A DNA stretch of 64,000 nucleotides from Rothia gullae (GCF_024294905.1 NZ_JANCOC010000004.1:59701-123700); one strand, 5' to 3'. Shown: positions 44,115 through 53,369, counted from the stretch's first letter. Numbers and translations: made by a program. The notes: generated by a model not told the origin, from the sequence alone.

Positions 44115-45941
44115 TTAGCGCGGCGGTTCCACCGACACCAGGCGGCCACGCACACCGGCAACGGTGAGCGCATCCTCAATATCGGGCAGCGGCGGCAAGT
44201 CCACCTGATCCTCAAACTCGGCGCGTACCGCCTCCAGCAGGTGGCGGGTGCCAATACCCACACTCGAGGCGTCCGCACCGGCGGTCAGCGCCTGCAGCTG
44301 CTCCTTAATCGCGGCCTTCTTCGCGCGGTCCACAATGTTGCGAATCACCGCGCCCGAAGCGAAATCGCCGCGGTACAGCGTGTGAGTGGACAGGTGCGCG
44401 CTCGCACCAGAACCAACGACCATGGAAGAATCCACGGTCGCCACAGCGTACGCCGTGGAGGGGGTGCGCGCGTACAGCTGACCTGCCGCCGCCGCAATCA
44501 TCGCGGTCAGGGCGGCGCGGGTCGAACCGGCGGCAGCCACCTCCGCCGCGTCCAGGGGCAGGTCCTCGGTCAGGTACAGGCCGAAAATCTCTGCCGCACC
44601 GGCGGCGTCCGGGCGGTTAATGCGGATCTTCAGGTCGAGTCGGCCCGGGCGCATCACCGCGGCATCAATCAGGTCTTCACGGTTGGTTGCACCAATGACG
44701 ATGACGTTCTGCAGCGATTCCACGCCGTCAATTTCGGCAAGCAGCTGCGGCACGATGGTCGTCTCAATATCGGAGGAACGACCCGAACCGCGCATACGGA
44801 ACAGCGACTCCATCTCGTCGAAGAACACGACGACCGGGTGGCCAGCCTCCGCCTTCTCGCGGGCGGCAACAAAAATATCGCGAATCTGACGCTCCGTCTC
44901 ACCGACGAACTTATCCAGCAGCTCGGGGCCCTTAATGTTTAAGAAGTAGCCGCGAGTAGCCGAACCCGGGTTCAGCGCAACCGCACGAGCCGCCAGGGAG
45001 TTCGCCACAGCCTTAGCAATCATGGTCTTACCGTTACCGGGAGGACCGTACAGCAGAATGCCCTTGGGCGGGGCCAGGTGGTAGCGCTCAAAAATCTCGG
45101 GGTGCAGGTACGGCAGCTCCACCGCGTCGCGAATCTGCTCGATCTGCGCGCCCAGGCCACCAATCTGCTCGTAGGTGACGTCCGGGATCTCTTCCAGAAC
45201 CAGCTCCTGCGAGCGGGAGGCGGGAACCTGCGAGGTCAGCATGCGGGTGCGCGTGTCGAGGGTGACCGCGTCGCCGGTGCGCAGCTGCTCAATGTCGAGG
45301 GAACCAGCCACACGCGCCACCTGCTGAGCACCCGAGGACGTATCAACCAGCACGCGCTGCTCATCCAGCACCTCGCGCACGGTCACCACGTCACCGAAGG
45401 GCTCGGTGTCCAGGGCGAGCACCGCCTCCGTCTTGTCGTTGAGCAGCACGGTCATGCCGGGGGTCAGCGTGGACAGGTCAATGAGCGGGGACACGGGAAT
45501 ACGCATCATGCGGCCGCTCACCTGAACATCCAGGTAGGTGTCAATCTCAGCGGGGCTTTTATCGCCCGCGACCTGCTCGTAGGTCATGGTCTGCCCCTCA
45601 TGCACCGCCAGCACAATCGCCGAATTCAGCGGCGGCATAACATTCTGCGACAGGGACGCGCGCAGACGCTCCACCTGGTAGCGCATGCTGGTGATTGCCT
45701 CAACGAGCTTGCGGTTCTTCTCCCCCGCACCACGAATCTGTCGGCTCATATTGTCGCGGGTTGCCTCCGCCGCGGAGAGTCGACGCAGCACGGCGTCATA
45801 CTCCTGCGCGCTGACGGGCTGACTGCCGGGCAGGGAGGTCGACCCGAAAGCAGCCGAGTAGTGCGGTGCCGCGCTGGCTGCACTGTGGGCGGTGCCGTAC
45901 TGGGGGGTTCCTGCCTGATCTGCAGATTCGTGGGTGGACAC
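44115..45941 (-). CDS. arc: Pup-recognising AAA ATPase ARC/Mpa
   Basis: A 608-residue hexameric unfoldase: an N-terminal coiled coil (about residues 50-90) that binds Pup, two OB domains, and the AAA domain with LYGPPGNGKTMIAKA, VVFFDEMESLFRMRGSG and a second region of homology NREDLIDAAVMRPGR. The C-terminus reads GRLVSVEPPR and lacks the GQYL-type tail that opens the 20S proteasome gate in mycobacteria. The start is GTG after AAAGGAG. It is the first gene of the Pup cluster after trmI. Confidence 0.93.
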   Translation of the reverse strand: MSTHESADQAGTPQYGTAHSAASAAPHYSAAFGSTSLPGSQPVSAQEYDAVLRRLSAAEATRDNMSRQIRGAGEKNRKLVEAITSMRYQVERLRASLSQNVMPPLNSAIVLAVHEGQTMTYEQVAGDKSPAEIDTYLDVQVSGRMMRIPVSPLIDLSTLTPGMTVLLNDKTEAVLALDTEPFGDVVTVREVLDEQRVLVDTSSGAQQVARVAGSLDIEQLRTGDAVTLDTRTRMLTSQVPASRSQELVLEEIPDVTYEQIGGLGAQIEQIRDAVELPYLHPEIFERYHLAPPKGILLYGPPGNGKTMIAKAVANSLAARAVALNPGSATRGYFLNIKGPELLDKFVGETERQIRDIFVAAREKAEAGHPVVVFFDEMESLFRMRGSGRSSDIETTIVPQLLAEIDGVESLQNVIVIGATNREDLIDAAVMRPGRLDLKIRINRPDAAGAAEIFGLYLTEDLPLDAAEVAAAGSTRAALTAMIAAAAGQLYARTPSTAYAVATVDSSMVVGSGASAHLSTHTLYRGDFASGAVIRNIVDRAKKAAIKEQLQALTAGADASSVGIGTRHLLEAVRAEFEDQVDLPPLPDIEDALTVAGVRGRLVSVEPPR

Positions 45942-46072
45942 GGTAGCTCCTTTAGCTGTTCGTCCTAATCGGCGGCTACTCGGTGCGGGTGGTTGGGCAC
46001 AGTGAGTAGCCTGGTGAGTGCACTGCGGGGGCTCCAGGCAACGCCCGTGCCCCCGCAGGTCAGTGGTTCAAA

Positions 46073-47134
46073 TTATTCGGCGGATTCAGCAGTCTCGGAT
46101 GCTACGCCGCCGTTCTGTTCCAGCGCAATCTCGTTCGCGCGTGCGGCGTGAGCGGCAAGGTTCTTCGCATCGCGGGCTGCGCGGCGAATCTTCTTATCGG
46201 TCACCTCACGCTCACCCACGTTCATGGGAATCCACGCGTTCATATCCTCTTCAGAGAAGTCAGTCTTGGACGCGCGACGCTTCGGTGCCAGGCGTACCGC
46301 ACCGTCAGCCAGGCGACGAGCCACGACCAGGAACGCGGTGTGTGCAACCATGCGGTGGTCGGGGCGGACCGCCAGGCCCTCCACGTGCCAGCCACGCACA
46401 ATGGTTTCGTCACATTCGGGTTCGGTGAAGCGGCCGTCCAGGCGCATGCCCTCAACCAGGCGGGACATCTGGGTTACGGTCGCAACGTAGCAGATGAGCA
46501 CGCCGCCGGGTGCGAGCGCCTCCGCTACAGCGTCCAGGCATTCCCAGGGTGCGAGCATGTCGAGTACGACGCGGTCGACGCTGCCGGGCTCTTCAACCTG
46601 CGGCAGGGTGTCCTGCAGGTCGCCGATGCTCAGCTTCCACGCCGGGTGCGGTCCACCGAACATGGTCTCGATGTTGCCGCGGGCGACGTCTGCGAACTCT
46701 TCACGACGTTCGAAGGAGTGCACGCAACCGTAGTCGCCGACTGCACGCAGCAGCGCGATGGATAGTGCGCCGGAGCCGACGCCTGCCTCGACGACGCGTG
46801 CGCCGGGGAAGATGTCTGCCTTGACGATGATCTGCGCGGCGTCCTTGGGGTAGACGACGGCTGCGCCGCGCGGCATGGAGAGTACGAAGTCCTTGTAGAG
46901 GGGGCGCAGCGCCTGGTAGAGGATGCCGTGAGTGTTGGCGATGACGGTGCCTTCGGGTGCGCCGATGAGGTCGTCGTGCTTGAGGAAGCCCTTGTGGGAG
47001 TGGTATTCGCCGCCTTCGGCGAGGGTGATGGTGGTGATGCGGCCGCGTTCGTCAGTGATTTGGACGCGCTCGCCGGGGCGGAAGGGGCCGCGGCGGTTGA
47101 TTGCGCCGGTGGGGGTGTGGGTGCCGCTGCTCAC
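46073..47134 (-). CDS. trmI: tRNA (adenine-N1)-methyltransferase TrmI
   Basis: A 353-residue S-adenosylmethionine-dependent enzyme that makes m1A58 in the T loop of tRNA. Seen are HSHKGFLKHDDLIG, the motif I region VVEAGVGSGALSIALLRAVG and VDRVVLDMLAPWE. The C-terminal 50 residues are an Arg/Lys/Ala-rich extension. GAGGAG lies upstream of the GTG start. In actinobacteria it is the usual neighbour of arc. Confidence 0.94.
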   Translation of the reverse strand: MSSGTHTPTGAINRRGPFRPGERVQITDERGRITTITLAEGGEYHSHKGFLKHDDLIGAPEGTVIANTHGILYQALRPLYKDFVLSMPRGAAVVYPKDAAQIIVKADIFPGARVVEAGVGSGALSIALLRAVGDYGCVHSFERREEFADVARGNIETMFGGPHPAWKLSIGDLQDTLPQVEEPGSVDRVVLDMLAPWECLDAVAEALAPGGVLICYVATVTQMSRLVEGMRLDGRFTEPECDETIVRGWHVEGLAVRPDHRMVAHTAFLVVARRLADGAVRLAPKRRASKTDFSEEDMNAWIPMNVGEREVTDKKIRRAARDAKNLAAHAARANEIALEQNGGVASETAESAE

Positions 47135-47409
47135 GGGGTGGTTCTCCTCGGGTTTGGGTCAGTCTGTGCTGTTCGCGCTTTGCGGCGAACTAGGGTACGG
47201 AAAAAGTCCTTTTCTATTTTAGCGGAGTCTGCATATCGGCTGTGGTGCATTACCCCGGGGGCGTGATAATGCGGGGCCCGGATGGAGCAATGACCACTGA
47301 GCGATTGGGGCTACTCATTTTTGGTTAGACTGGAGTGGAGTCCGCGGAACTCCTCTGCGGGCCGAAACACCTTAGTGCCCACGAATTATGGGGCAGAGGA
47401 AAGAGTATT

Positions 47410-47610
47410 GTGACTGATTTCAACTCACTGATTGCCGAGTTCGGCAGGCAGGTGCGGGAGAATCTGCGCGTTGGGGATGGTGAACCGGAGGCTCAGCTGA
47501 CGAACCCGGTCGCTACCCTGTTGCAGGACTTTGGCGCTTTGCATTCGATGAAGGTTGTGACCGTCCGTGAAACCTCGCTGAAAACAGCGGGGGGGGGGTC
47601 TAGTTTCTGA
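47410..47610 (+). CDS. Restriction-modification enzyme, N-terminal fragment ending in a poly-G tract
   Basis: A 66-residue frame starting at GTG (GAGGAAAG upstream) that encodes the beginning of a type I HsdR-like nuclease domain (FGRQVRENLRVGDGEPEAQL, with a conserved Glu). It runs into ten G residues at 47589-47598 and stops at TGA 47610. Removing one G would read on through ...AGGGLVSEG into the large frame that follows. An in-frame GTG 25 codons upstream (47335) has no ribosome binding site. Taken with the next entry this is one gene in an off state. Confidence 0.8.
   Translation: MTDFNSLIAEFGRQVRENLRVGDGEPEAQLTNPVATLLQDFGALHSMKVVTVRETSLKTAGGGSSF
47589..47598 (+). repeat. Run of ten G residues inside a coding region
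   Basis: The longest homopolymer in the window outside the suspect contig end. It lies exactly at the frameshift between the two parts of the restriction-modification gene; nine (or twelve) G residues restore the frame. Confidence 0.92.
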
Positions 47611-47617
47611 GGGTCTG

Positions 47618-50600
47618 GTGCGCCCTGATTACGCCATCATGGTCGATGGTGTTTTAACCGGTTACGTGGAGCTGAAGGCTCCGGGTAAGAACATTGACCC
47701 CGCTTCTTTCACTAAGAAGAGCCACGAGTATAAGCAGTGGCAGCGGCTGCGGAACCTTCCGAACCTTTTGTACACCAATGGCACCGAGTGGCGCCTATAC
47801 CGTTATGGCGAACCGGTGCTGACGAGCACCGGGTACGATGCAGTGCATATGCATGGTTCTTTTAGCGGCCATGGCACGCTGAGCGCACCGGATGCTCTCG
47901 CGGCGTTCTTCCTTAACTTTCTGCGTTGGGCTCCCTCCCCGATTACGAGTGCCGATCAGCTGGTAGAAACTCTCGCTCCCCTTGCGGCTTTGCTGCGTGA
48001 AGAGATGCTTATAGGTCTTGCCGTACAGGAAAAGACATATAAAGCGGATCAGACAAAGGCTAAGAAGAAGGGTGAGGAAGATTTTGTGATTCCTCCCCCG
48101 CTGGTGGGTCTGCGTAAGGATTGGCGTGATACTCTCGCCCCGAGTACCAGTAATGAAGAGTTTGCCGATAGTTTTGCGCAGACGGTGGTTTTCTCACTGG
48201 TGGTTGCTCTCTCAGAGGGTCACGACCTGAGCCTTGAGACGTTCTCGACCATGGCGGGTCGTTTGCGTTCTCAGCACGGTCTGCTGGGTAATGCGCTGGG
48301 TCTGCTGACCGAGCATCTGGATGAGAAAAGCTCCCTGTATAACGCTCTGGCTGTGATTGTGCGTGTCATGGGTGCAGCCTCCTGGAAATACATTTCTGGC
48401 GGCAAGTCGGATGTGTATCTTCACCTCTACGAGCACTTCCTGAAGGTCTATAACCCCGAGCAGCGCAAGAAGACCGGTAGCTACTACACCCCCGTTGAGG
48501 TGGTGGATCAGATGGTGCGCCTGGTAGACGATGCTCTACGCACCTACCTGGGCAAGGAGCACGGTCTGGCGAGCGAGGGTGTGTCTGTGATTGACCCGGC
48601 GATGGGTACCGGCACCTATCCTCTGTCGGTTATGCACAAGGTGGCGAAGACGGAGAGCCTCGCTCCCGCTGCGCGTACTCGTGCTCTGAATCGTCTGGCG
48701 AAGAACCTGTACGGCTTTGAGCTGCAGTCCGGTCCTTTCTCCGTGGCTGAGCTTCGCCTGAACCAGACCCTTAAGGAGCTGGGGGCTGATATTCCCGAGG
48801 ACGGTCTGAACCTCTATGTGGCGGATACTCTGAGCGACCCCTACGCTAAGCAGAAGCCGGTGAACGGTAATACTCTGCGTCTGCTTTCTCAGTTGTCGAA
48901 TAAGGCAACTAGGGTGAAGCGTGAGGTGCCTATTCAGGTGTGCATTGGTAATCCGCCGTATAAGGATAAGGCCGAGGGTATGGGTGGCTGGGTGGAGTCG
49001 GGTTTCCGCTCTGCCGATGTTGCCTCCCCGATTCTGGATGACTTCCGTGCACCGGGTATGGGTAGGTACGAGTATGTGCTGAAGAACCTGTACGTCTATT
49101 TCTGGCGCTGGGCTTTCTGGAAGGTTTTTGAGGATTCTTTCCGTGCTCTGGAGGACCAGCTCGATAGTGCTCAGAATGCGGGTGTGGTCTGCTTTATTAC
49201 CGCAGACGGCTATCTGAATGGACCTGGCTTCGCGGGAATGCGTGAGTATATTCGCCGCTCTTCTAGCCGCGGATGGGTTATTAATGTGACCCCTGAGGGT
49301 AAGCGTCCGCCGGCAAAGAATGCTGTCTTTGCTATTGAGACTCCGGTGTCTATTGCCCTGTTCTTGCGTGAAGAAAATACCGATGAGGAAACCCCCGCGG
49401 ATATTCGCTACGTGGCTCTACACGGTACCTTTGCGGAGAAAATGCAGGCTCTTGCTACCCTCAACCTGGACGGTGCCGAGTTTGAGCCGGTGCGCTCTGG
49501 CTGGGGTGATAAGTTCGCTCCCGAAGCGGGTGGTGATTGGGATAGTTACCCGGCATTGCCTGATTTCTACGCCAGCTGCTTCCCCGGTGTGAAGCCCAAT
49601 AAGACCTGGGTTTATGCTCCCTCGGAGAGCGTACTACAGGAACGCTGGGCTGAGCTCATCGAAGGCAATGATTTGGAAGTACGTGCTGAACGTTTTAAGG
49701 AAACTAGTAGTACGGGTATAGCAGTTGGTAAAAAGCCGCTTCCTGGGAACGATACATTCCAGGGAAGTCTCGAAAGCCTGAACAACCAGATTGCACGTGA
49801 GCTCATTCCTGATACGCCGAATATTGTGCAGGTGGGGTATCGCTCCTTTGACCGGCAGTATATCTTGGCCGATTCACGCTTACTCCATCGTGCTTCTCCT
49901 GATCTATGGGAGCATCGCGTTCCCGAGCAGATTTTTATTGTGGAGCAGCACGCACACTACCCCAAGGCGGGCCCGGGACTGTACTTTAGTACCCTTATCC
50001 CGGATATGCACGCCTTCAATAATCGTGGTGGCCGTGCGCATCCGGCACTAACTGCTGGCGGTGCCCCCAACCTCACCGAACCTGCCACGCAGATGCTACG
50101 TGAGCGTTTCGGAGATAACGCCCCCGGCGACCTCGTCTACTACCTGGCGGCACTCACCGGACACCCCGGCTACGTGCGCACCTTTGACGAGCCCCTCCAA
50201 CAGGCGGGTATCCGCGTGCCCCTCACCGCCGACCCTGCACTCTGGGAACGCGCTGTTCAGCTTGGTAAGCAGGTCGTGTGGCTGCACACCTACGGTGAGC
50301 GTGGTGAGCCGCTACCGGGTATAAAGTATCTGCACCAGTTGCCTAAGGACGCAGACTACACACTGCCAACCCCGACGGTAGACATGGGCAAAACCATGCC
50401 GGAGAAGAAGCCCAGCTTCTCCCCCGACCCGGTCGATAGCCTCTCTGAGGAACAGAACATCCCGATTACGGGTACGGTCTCCTTCGGTCAGGCACGTTGT
50501 GAGAACGTGGAGAAGCGCGTCTTCGACTACACCGTCGGTGGTAACCAAGTACTGGGTCTATGGGCTAAATACCGCCTCAAGAAGCCGGTAGTGCTCCGTA

Positions 50601-50782
50601 GCTCCTCACTCAACGATATTGTTCAGCGAGAATGGCCGGAAGCCTGGAGTGAAGAGTACGAGCGCCTGCTCTACACTCTTACGCACCTGGTGCACCTGGA
50701 ACCCGCTCAGGAGAAGCTCCTGGATGAGGTTCTCGCCGGTGAACAGATTTTCCGTGAGGAATTTGTAGACACCGAAGACTAG
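47618..50782 (+). CDS. Type IIG/ISP-like restriction-modification enzyme, main part
   Basis: A 1,054-codon frame. Near its start are the nuclease residues PDYAI and VELKAPGK (PD-(D/E)XK type). An amino-methyltransferase domain follows with KTGSYYTP near residue 286, motif I DPAMGTGTYPL near 326 and the catalytic GNPPYKDK near 443, indicating N6-adenine methylation. From about 700 the C-terminus (YRSFDRQYILADSRLLHR, LVYYLAALTGHPGYVRTF, QVVWLHTYGE) resembles that of type ISP enzymes and probably holds target recognition. No helicase motor is present, unlike true type ISP. It could be translated from GTG 47618 by restart, or fused with the preceding part when the G tract is nine bases. Confidence 0.88.
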   Translation: MRPDYAIMVDGVLTGYVELKAPGKNIDPASFTKKSHEYKQWQRLRNLPNLLYTNGTEWRLYRYGEPVLTSTGYDAVHMHGSFSGHGTLSAPDALAAFFLNFLRWAPSPITSADQLVETLAPLAALLREEMLIGLAVQEKTYKADQTKAKKKGEEDFVIPPPLVGLRKDWRDTLAPSTSNEEFADSFAQTVVFSLVVALSEGHDLSLETFSTMAGRLRSQHGLLGNALGLLTEHLDEKSSLYNALAVIVRVMGAASWKYISGGKSDVYLHLYEHFLKVYNPEQRKKTGSYYTPVEVVDQMVRLVDDALRTYLGKEHGLASEGVSVIDPAMGTGTYPLSVMHKVAKTESLAPAARTRALNRLAKNLYGFELQSGPFSVAELRLNQTLKELGADIPEDGLNLYVADTLSDPYAKQKPVNGNTLRLLSQLSNKATRVKREVPIQVCIGNPPYKDKAEGMGGWVESGFRSADVASPILDDFRAPGMGRYEYVLKNLYVYFWRWAFWKVFEDSFRALEDQLDSAQNAGVVCFITADGYLNGPGFAGMREYIRRSSSRGWVINVTPEGKRPPAKNAVFAIETPVSIALFLREENTDEETPADIRYVALHGTFAEKMQALATLNLDGAEFEPVRSGWGDKFAPEAGGDWDSYPALPDFYASCFPGVKPNKTWVYAPSESVLQERWAELIEGNDLEVRAERFKETSSTGIAVGKKPLPGNDTFQGSLESLNNQIARELIPDTPNIVQVGYRSFDRQYILADSRLLHRASPDLWEHRVPEQIFIVEQHAHYPKAGPGLYFSTLIPDMHAFNNRGGRAHPALTAGGAPNLTEPATQMLRERFGDNAPGDLVYYLAALTGHPGYVRTFDEPLQQAGIRVPLTADPALWERAVQLGKQVVWLHTYGERGEPLPGIKYLHQLPKDADYTLPTPTVDMGKTMPEKKPSFSPDPVDSLSEEQNIPITGTVSFGQARCENVEKRVFDYTVGGNQVLGLWAKYRLKKPVVLRSSSLNDIVQREWPEAWSEEYERLLYTLTHLVHLEPAQEKLLDEVLAGEQIFREEFVDTED

Positions 50783-50818
50783 CCGCTCAATAGCTGCCGG
50801 TATCAGGCGGTTAAACGC

Positions 50819-50862
50819 AAGGGGTGGGTGATCCTGGACTATTCCAGGATCACCCACCCCTT
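50819..50862. terminator. Terminator after the restriction-modification gene
   Basis: A perfect 20-base stem AAGGGGTGGGTGATCCTGGA, a four-base loop and its complement, then TTG. It also faces the end of the small minus-strand ORF. Confidence 0.92.
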
Positions 50863-50890
50863 TGTTGGGCTCATATTGCTCTCAGAAGCC

Positions 50891-51013
50891 CTACGCTTCC
50901 TTCTGCGCCTCGTACGCACGCACCTCAGATAACATCTCCGCGGCAAGCGCATCGACCGCCTCACGGTCATACGGGCGAAAAGCATACAGCTCCTCCATGA
51001 CCGACGAAGCCAT
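50891..51013 (-). CDS. 40-residue ORF coupled to mshC
   Basis: The ATG starts one base after the mshC stop (TAAGATG), so translation would be coupled. The 40-residue product opens MASSVMEELYAF and ends AYEAQKEA; it is acidic and probably helical. Codon use is compatible with coding, and the terminator at 50819-50862 follows it directly. I do not recognise it; it may be a conserved small protein or a chance frame. Confidence 0.5.
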   Translation of the reverse strand: MASSVMEELYAFRPYDREAVDALAAEMLSEVRAYEAQKEA

Positions 51014-51014
51014 C

Positions 51015-52331
51015 TTAGAGGACCACGCCCAGGCGTGCCGCCAGGATGTCACGCACCAGCGCGCCACCGCCGACGGTGGTGTCCGCCAGAGCCTTCACAG
51101 CCCACGCGTCCACAGCCGCCAACGCCGCCGGAGCGTTCAGATCCTCGCCGAGCGCCTCACGCACAGCGGCCAGCAGCTCAACCGCCGCCTCATCGGTGAC
51201 ACCTTCGGAACCCTCACGGCCCTCAGCCACCGACACCGCATGACGGTAGGTGTCCAGGCGAGCCTTCGCGTGCTCCAGCAGCTCATCAGTCCAGAACCAA
51301 TCCGAACGGTAATGCTGACCCATAATCGCCAGACGCACCGCGTTCGCATCCTCACCGGCCGCACGCAGACGCGAAACCAGCACCAGGTTACCGCGGGACT
51401 TGCTCATCTTATGGCCGTCCAAACCGACCATGCCGGTGTGCGCGTAATGCTTAGCGTGCGGGCGTGCAGACACAGCCCACGAATGGCCCGCACCCAGGTC
51501 ATGGTGCGGGAACGTCAAGTCGTTACCGCCCGCCTGAACGGTCAGCGAACCATCCACAAAACGTCGGGCAATCATCGTGCACTCAATATGCCAGCCCGGG
51601 CGGCCCGCGCCCAGCTCGCCGGCATTCCAGCTCGGCTCGCCCTCACGCTCAACACGCCACAGCAGCGGATCCAGCGCGTCACGCTTACCGGCACGGTTCG
51701 GGTCGCCGCCGCGCTCAGCGAAAATCTCCAGCATCTCATCACGGCTCAAGTGGCAGACCTCGCCGGGCGCCCACGAGTAGCCCTCAGCGTTCGCGGGTAG
51801 CTCACGCACAGCCTTCAAATCCAGGTACACGTCACCGTCAGGATGCACCACACCCTGCTCGTCGGTGTAGCCGGGCACGCGGTACGCCAGACCGCGGCGG
51901 TACAGGTCCTCAATCAGCGGGAACAGCCACTCAATGGACTCCACCACACCCACATAGTGCGCCGGCGGAATCACGTTCAGTGCCTTCATGTCGGTGCGGA
52001 ACAGCTCCGTCTGATCCTCAGCCAGCTCACGCCAATCAACGTTCGTCGCGGTCGCACGCTCAAGCAGCGGGTCGTCCACATCGGTCACGTTCTGCACGTA
52101 GGTGACCGGCACACCCGCATCCAGCCAGGCGCGGTGCAGCAAGTCAAAAGCAACATAGGTGGAGGCGTGACCCATATGCGTCGCGTCGTACGGGGTGATA
52201 CCGCAAACGTACAGGCTCGCCGCCTTATCCTCCTGAACCTGAACAATCTCACCAGCCGCAGTATCAAAAATACGCGGCAGCGCAGCCTGACCGGGCAGAG
52301 TCACAGAGGCGGGGGCATCCCAAGCTCGCAT
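51015..52331 (-). CDS. mshC: Cysteine:glucosaminylinositol ligase MshC
   Basis: From ATG 52331 (AAAGGAAA upstream) it has 438 residues. It is a CysRS-like enzyme that joins cysteine to glucosaminyl-inositol in mycothiol synthesis. The opening [15 protein letters not shown], the motif [16 protein letters not shown] (HIGH-like), HIECTMIA and the KMSKS loop ([10 protein letters not shown]) are as in MshC; the segment [11 protein letters not shown] also fits. It is shorter than CysRS and lacks an anticodon-binding domain, which separates the two. The gene precedes the small coupled ORF and follows uppP. Confidence 0.94.
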   Translation of the reverse strand: MRAWDAPASVTLPGQAALPRIFDTAAGEIVQVQEDKAASLYVCGITPYDATHMGHASTYVAFDLLHRAWLDAGVPVTYVQNVTDVDDPLLERATATNVDWRELAEDQTELFRTDMKALNVIPPAHYVGVVESIEWLFPLIEDLYRRGLAYRVPGYTDEQGVVHPDGDVYLDLKAVRELPANAEGYSWAPGEVCHLSRDEMLEIFAERGGDPNRAGKRDALDPLLWRVEREGEPSWNAGELGAGRPGWHIECTMIARRFVDGSLTVQAGGNDLTFPHHDLGAGHSWAVSARPHAKHYAHTGMVGLDGHKMSKSRGNLVLVSRLRAAGEDANAVRLAIMGQHYRSDWFWTDELLEHAKARLDTYRHAVSVAEGREGSEGVTDEAAVELLAAVREALGEDLNAPAALAAVDAWAVKALADTTVGGGALVRDILAARLGVVL

Positions 52332-52430
52332 GGGTTTCCTTTCCGTAAAAACGCCCACAACCGGTGGACGCGCCACACCCGCCGCCCAACCTCAAGGCAT
52401 GCGGGTGCCAAAAAATCTACTCCAATAAGA

Positions 52431-52463
52431 ATACCCGCCCGTGAGAAACTCACGGACGGGTAT
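52431..52463 (-). terminator. Terminator after uppP
   Basis: ATACCCGCCCGTGAG pairs with CTCACGGACGGGTAT around AAA, one mismatch. Confidence 0.75.
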
Positions 52464-52489
52464 GTCATATCACGCTGAGGGCTAAAGCC

Positions 52490-53338
52490 TTAGAACGCCG
52501 AAGAAGTAGCGTTCAGAACACCAGTGCCCAAACCAACGAAAATCAGGATACCGAGCGCAATGCGGTACCAAATGAAAACGCCGTAGGACTTCGAAGACAC
52601 GTACTTCAAGAACCAGCCAATCATCAGGTAACCCACCACGAACGCGACCAAAGTCGCCACGATAGTCGAGGGGATACCGTAATAGCCGGTCGCCTCAGCA
52701 CCAGTGAACACCTTGAACGTCTTGTACAGACCAGACATGAACACTGCCGGCAGAGCCAGAAGGAACGAGTAACGAGCCGCAGCCTCACGGGTGTAACCCA
52801 TGAACAGACCCGCAGTAATCGTACCGCCCGAACGGGAAACACCCGGGATCAGTGCCAGCGCCTGCGCGAAACCGTACAGAATACCGTGACGGAAAGTCAG
52901 GTCCTTCAGCTCACGCTGCTCACGACCAAAACGGTCCGCAAGACCCAGGAACACCGCAAAGACAATCAGCATGGTCGCCACAACCCACAGGCTACGGAAC
53001 TGGGTGTCAATGTAGTCTTCCAGCAGCAGACCCAGAACGCCGATGGGCAGGGAGCCGAGAATAATCAGCCAACCCATGCGGGCATCCGGGTCGTTGCGCG
53101 GTACGCGGCCGGTCAAGGATCCGAACCAGGACTTCAGGATGCGAACAATATCGCGCCAGAAGAAAATCAGAACCGCAGTCTCAGTACCCAGCTGGGTGAT
53201 TGCGGTAAACGCGGCGCCCGGGTCAGCCCTCTCCGGCAGGATCTGACCAACAATGTTCAGATGCGCCGATGATGAAATCGGCAGAAATTCGGTAAGGCCC
53301 TGAACGAAGCCCAAAATAATTGCTTGAATCCATTCCAC
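52490..53338 (-). CDS. uppP: Undecaprenyl-diphosphatase UppP
   Basis: From GTG 53338 it has 282 residues with about eight membrane helices. It recycles undecaprenyl diphosphate to the monophosphate used for wall synthesis. The family motifs are [15 protein letters not shown] near residue 13 and [14 protein letters not shown] near 165. A TATCCT element lies seven bases before the GTG, suggesting a leaderless start; the frame runs on upstream without good signals. It lies next to mshC, as in other actinobacteria. Confidence 0.95.
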   Translation of the reverse strand: MEWIQAIILGFVQGLTEFLPISSSAHLNIVGQILPERADPGAAFTAITQLGTETAVLIFFWRDIVRILKSWFGSLTGRVPRNDPDARMGWLIILGSLPIGVLGLLLEDYIDTQFRSLWVVATMLIVFAVFLGLADRFGREQRELKDLTFRHGILYGFAQALALIPGVSRSGGTITAGLFMGYTREAAARYSFLLALPAVFMSGLYKTFKVFTGAEATGYYGIPSTIVATLVAFVVGYLMIGWFLKYVSSKSYGVFIWYRIALGILIFVGLGTGVLNATSSAF

Positions 53339-53345
53339 GCATTCA

Positions 53346-53351
53346 AGGATA
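53346..53351 (-). promoter_or_regulatory. -10 element of a leaderless promoter (uppP)
   Basis: On the minus strand TATCCT is followed by seven bases and the GTG at 53338. Confidence 0.45.
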
Positions 53352-53369
53352 CAGGAGGCGTACCCGCCC

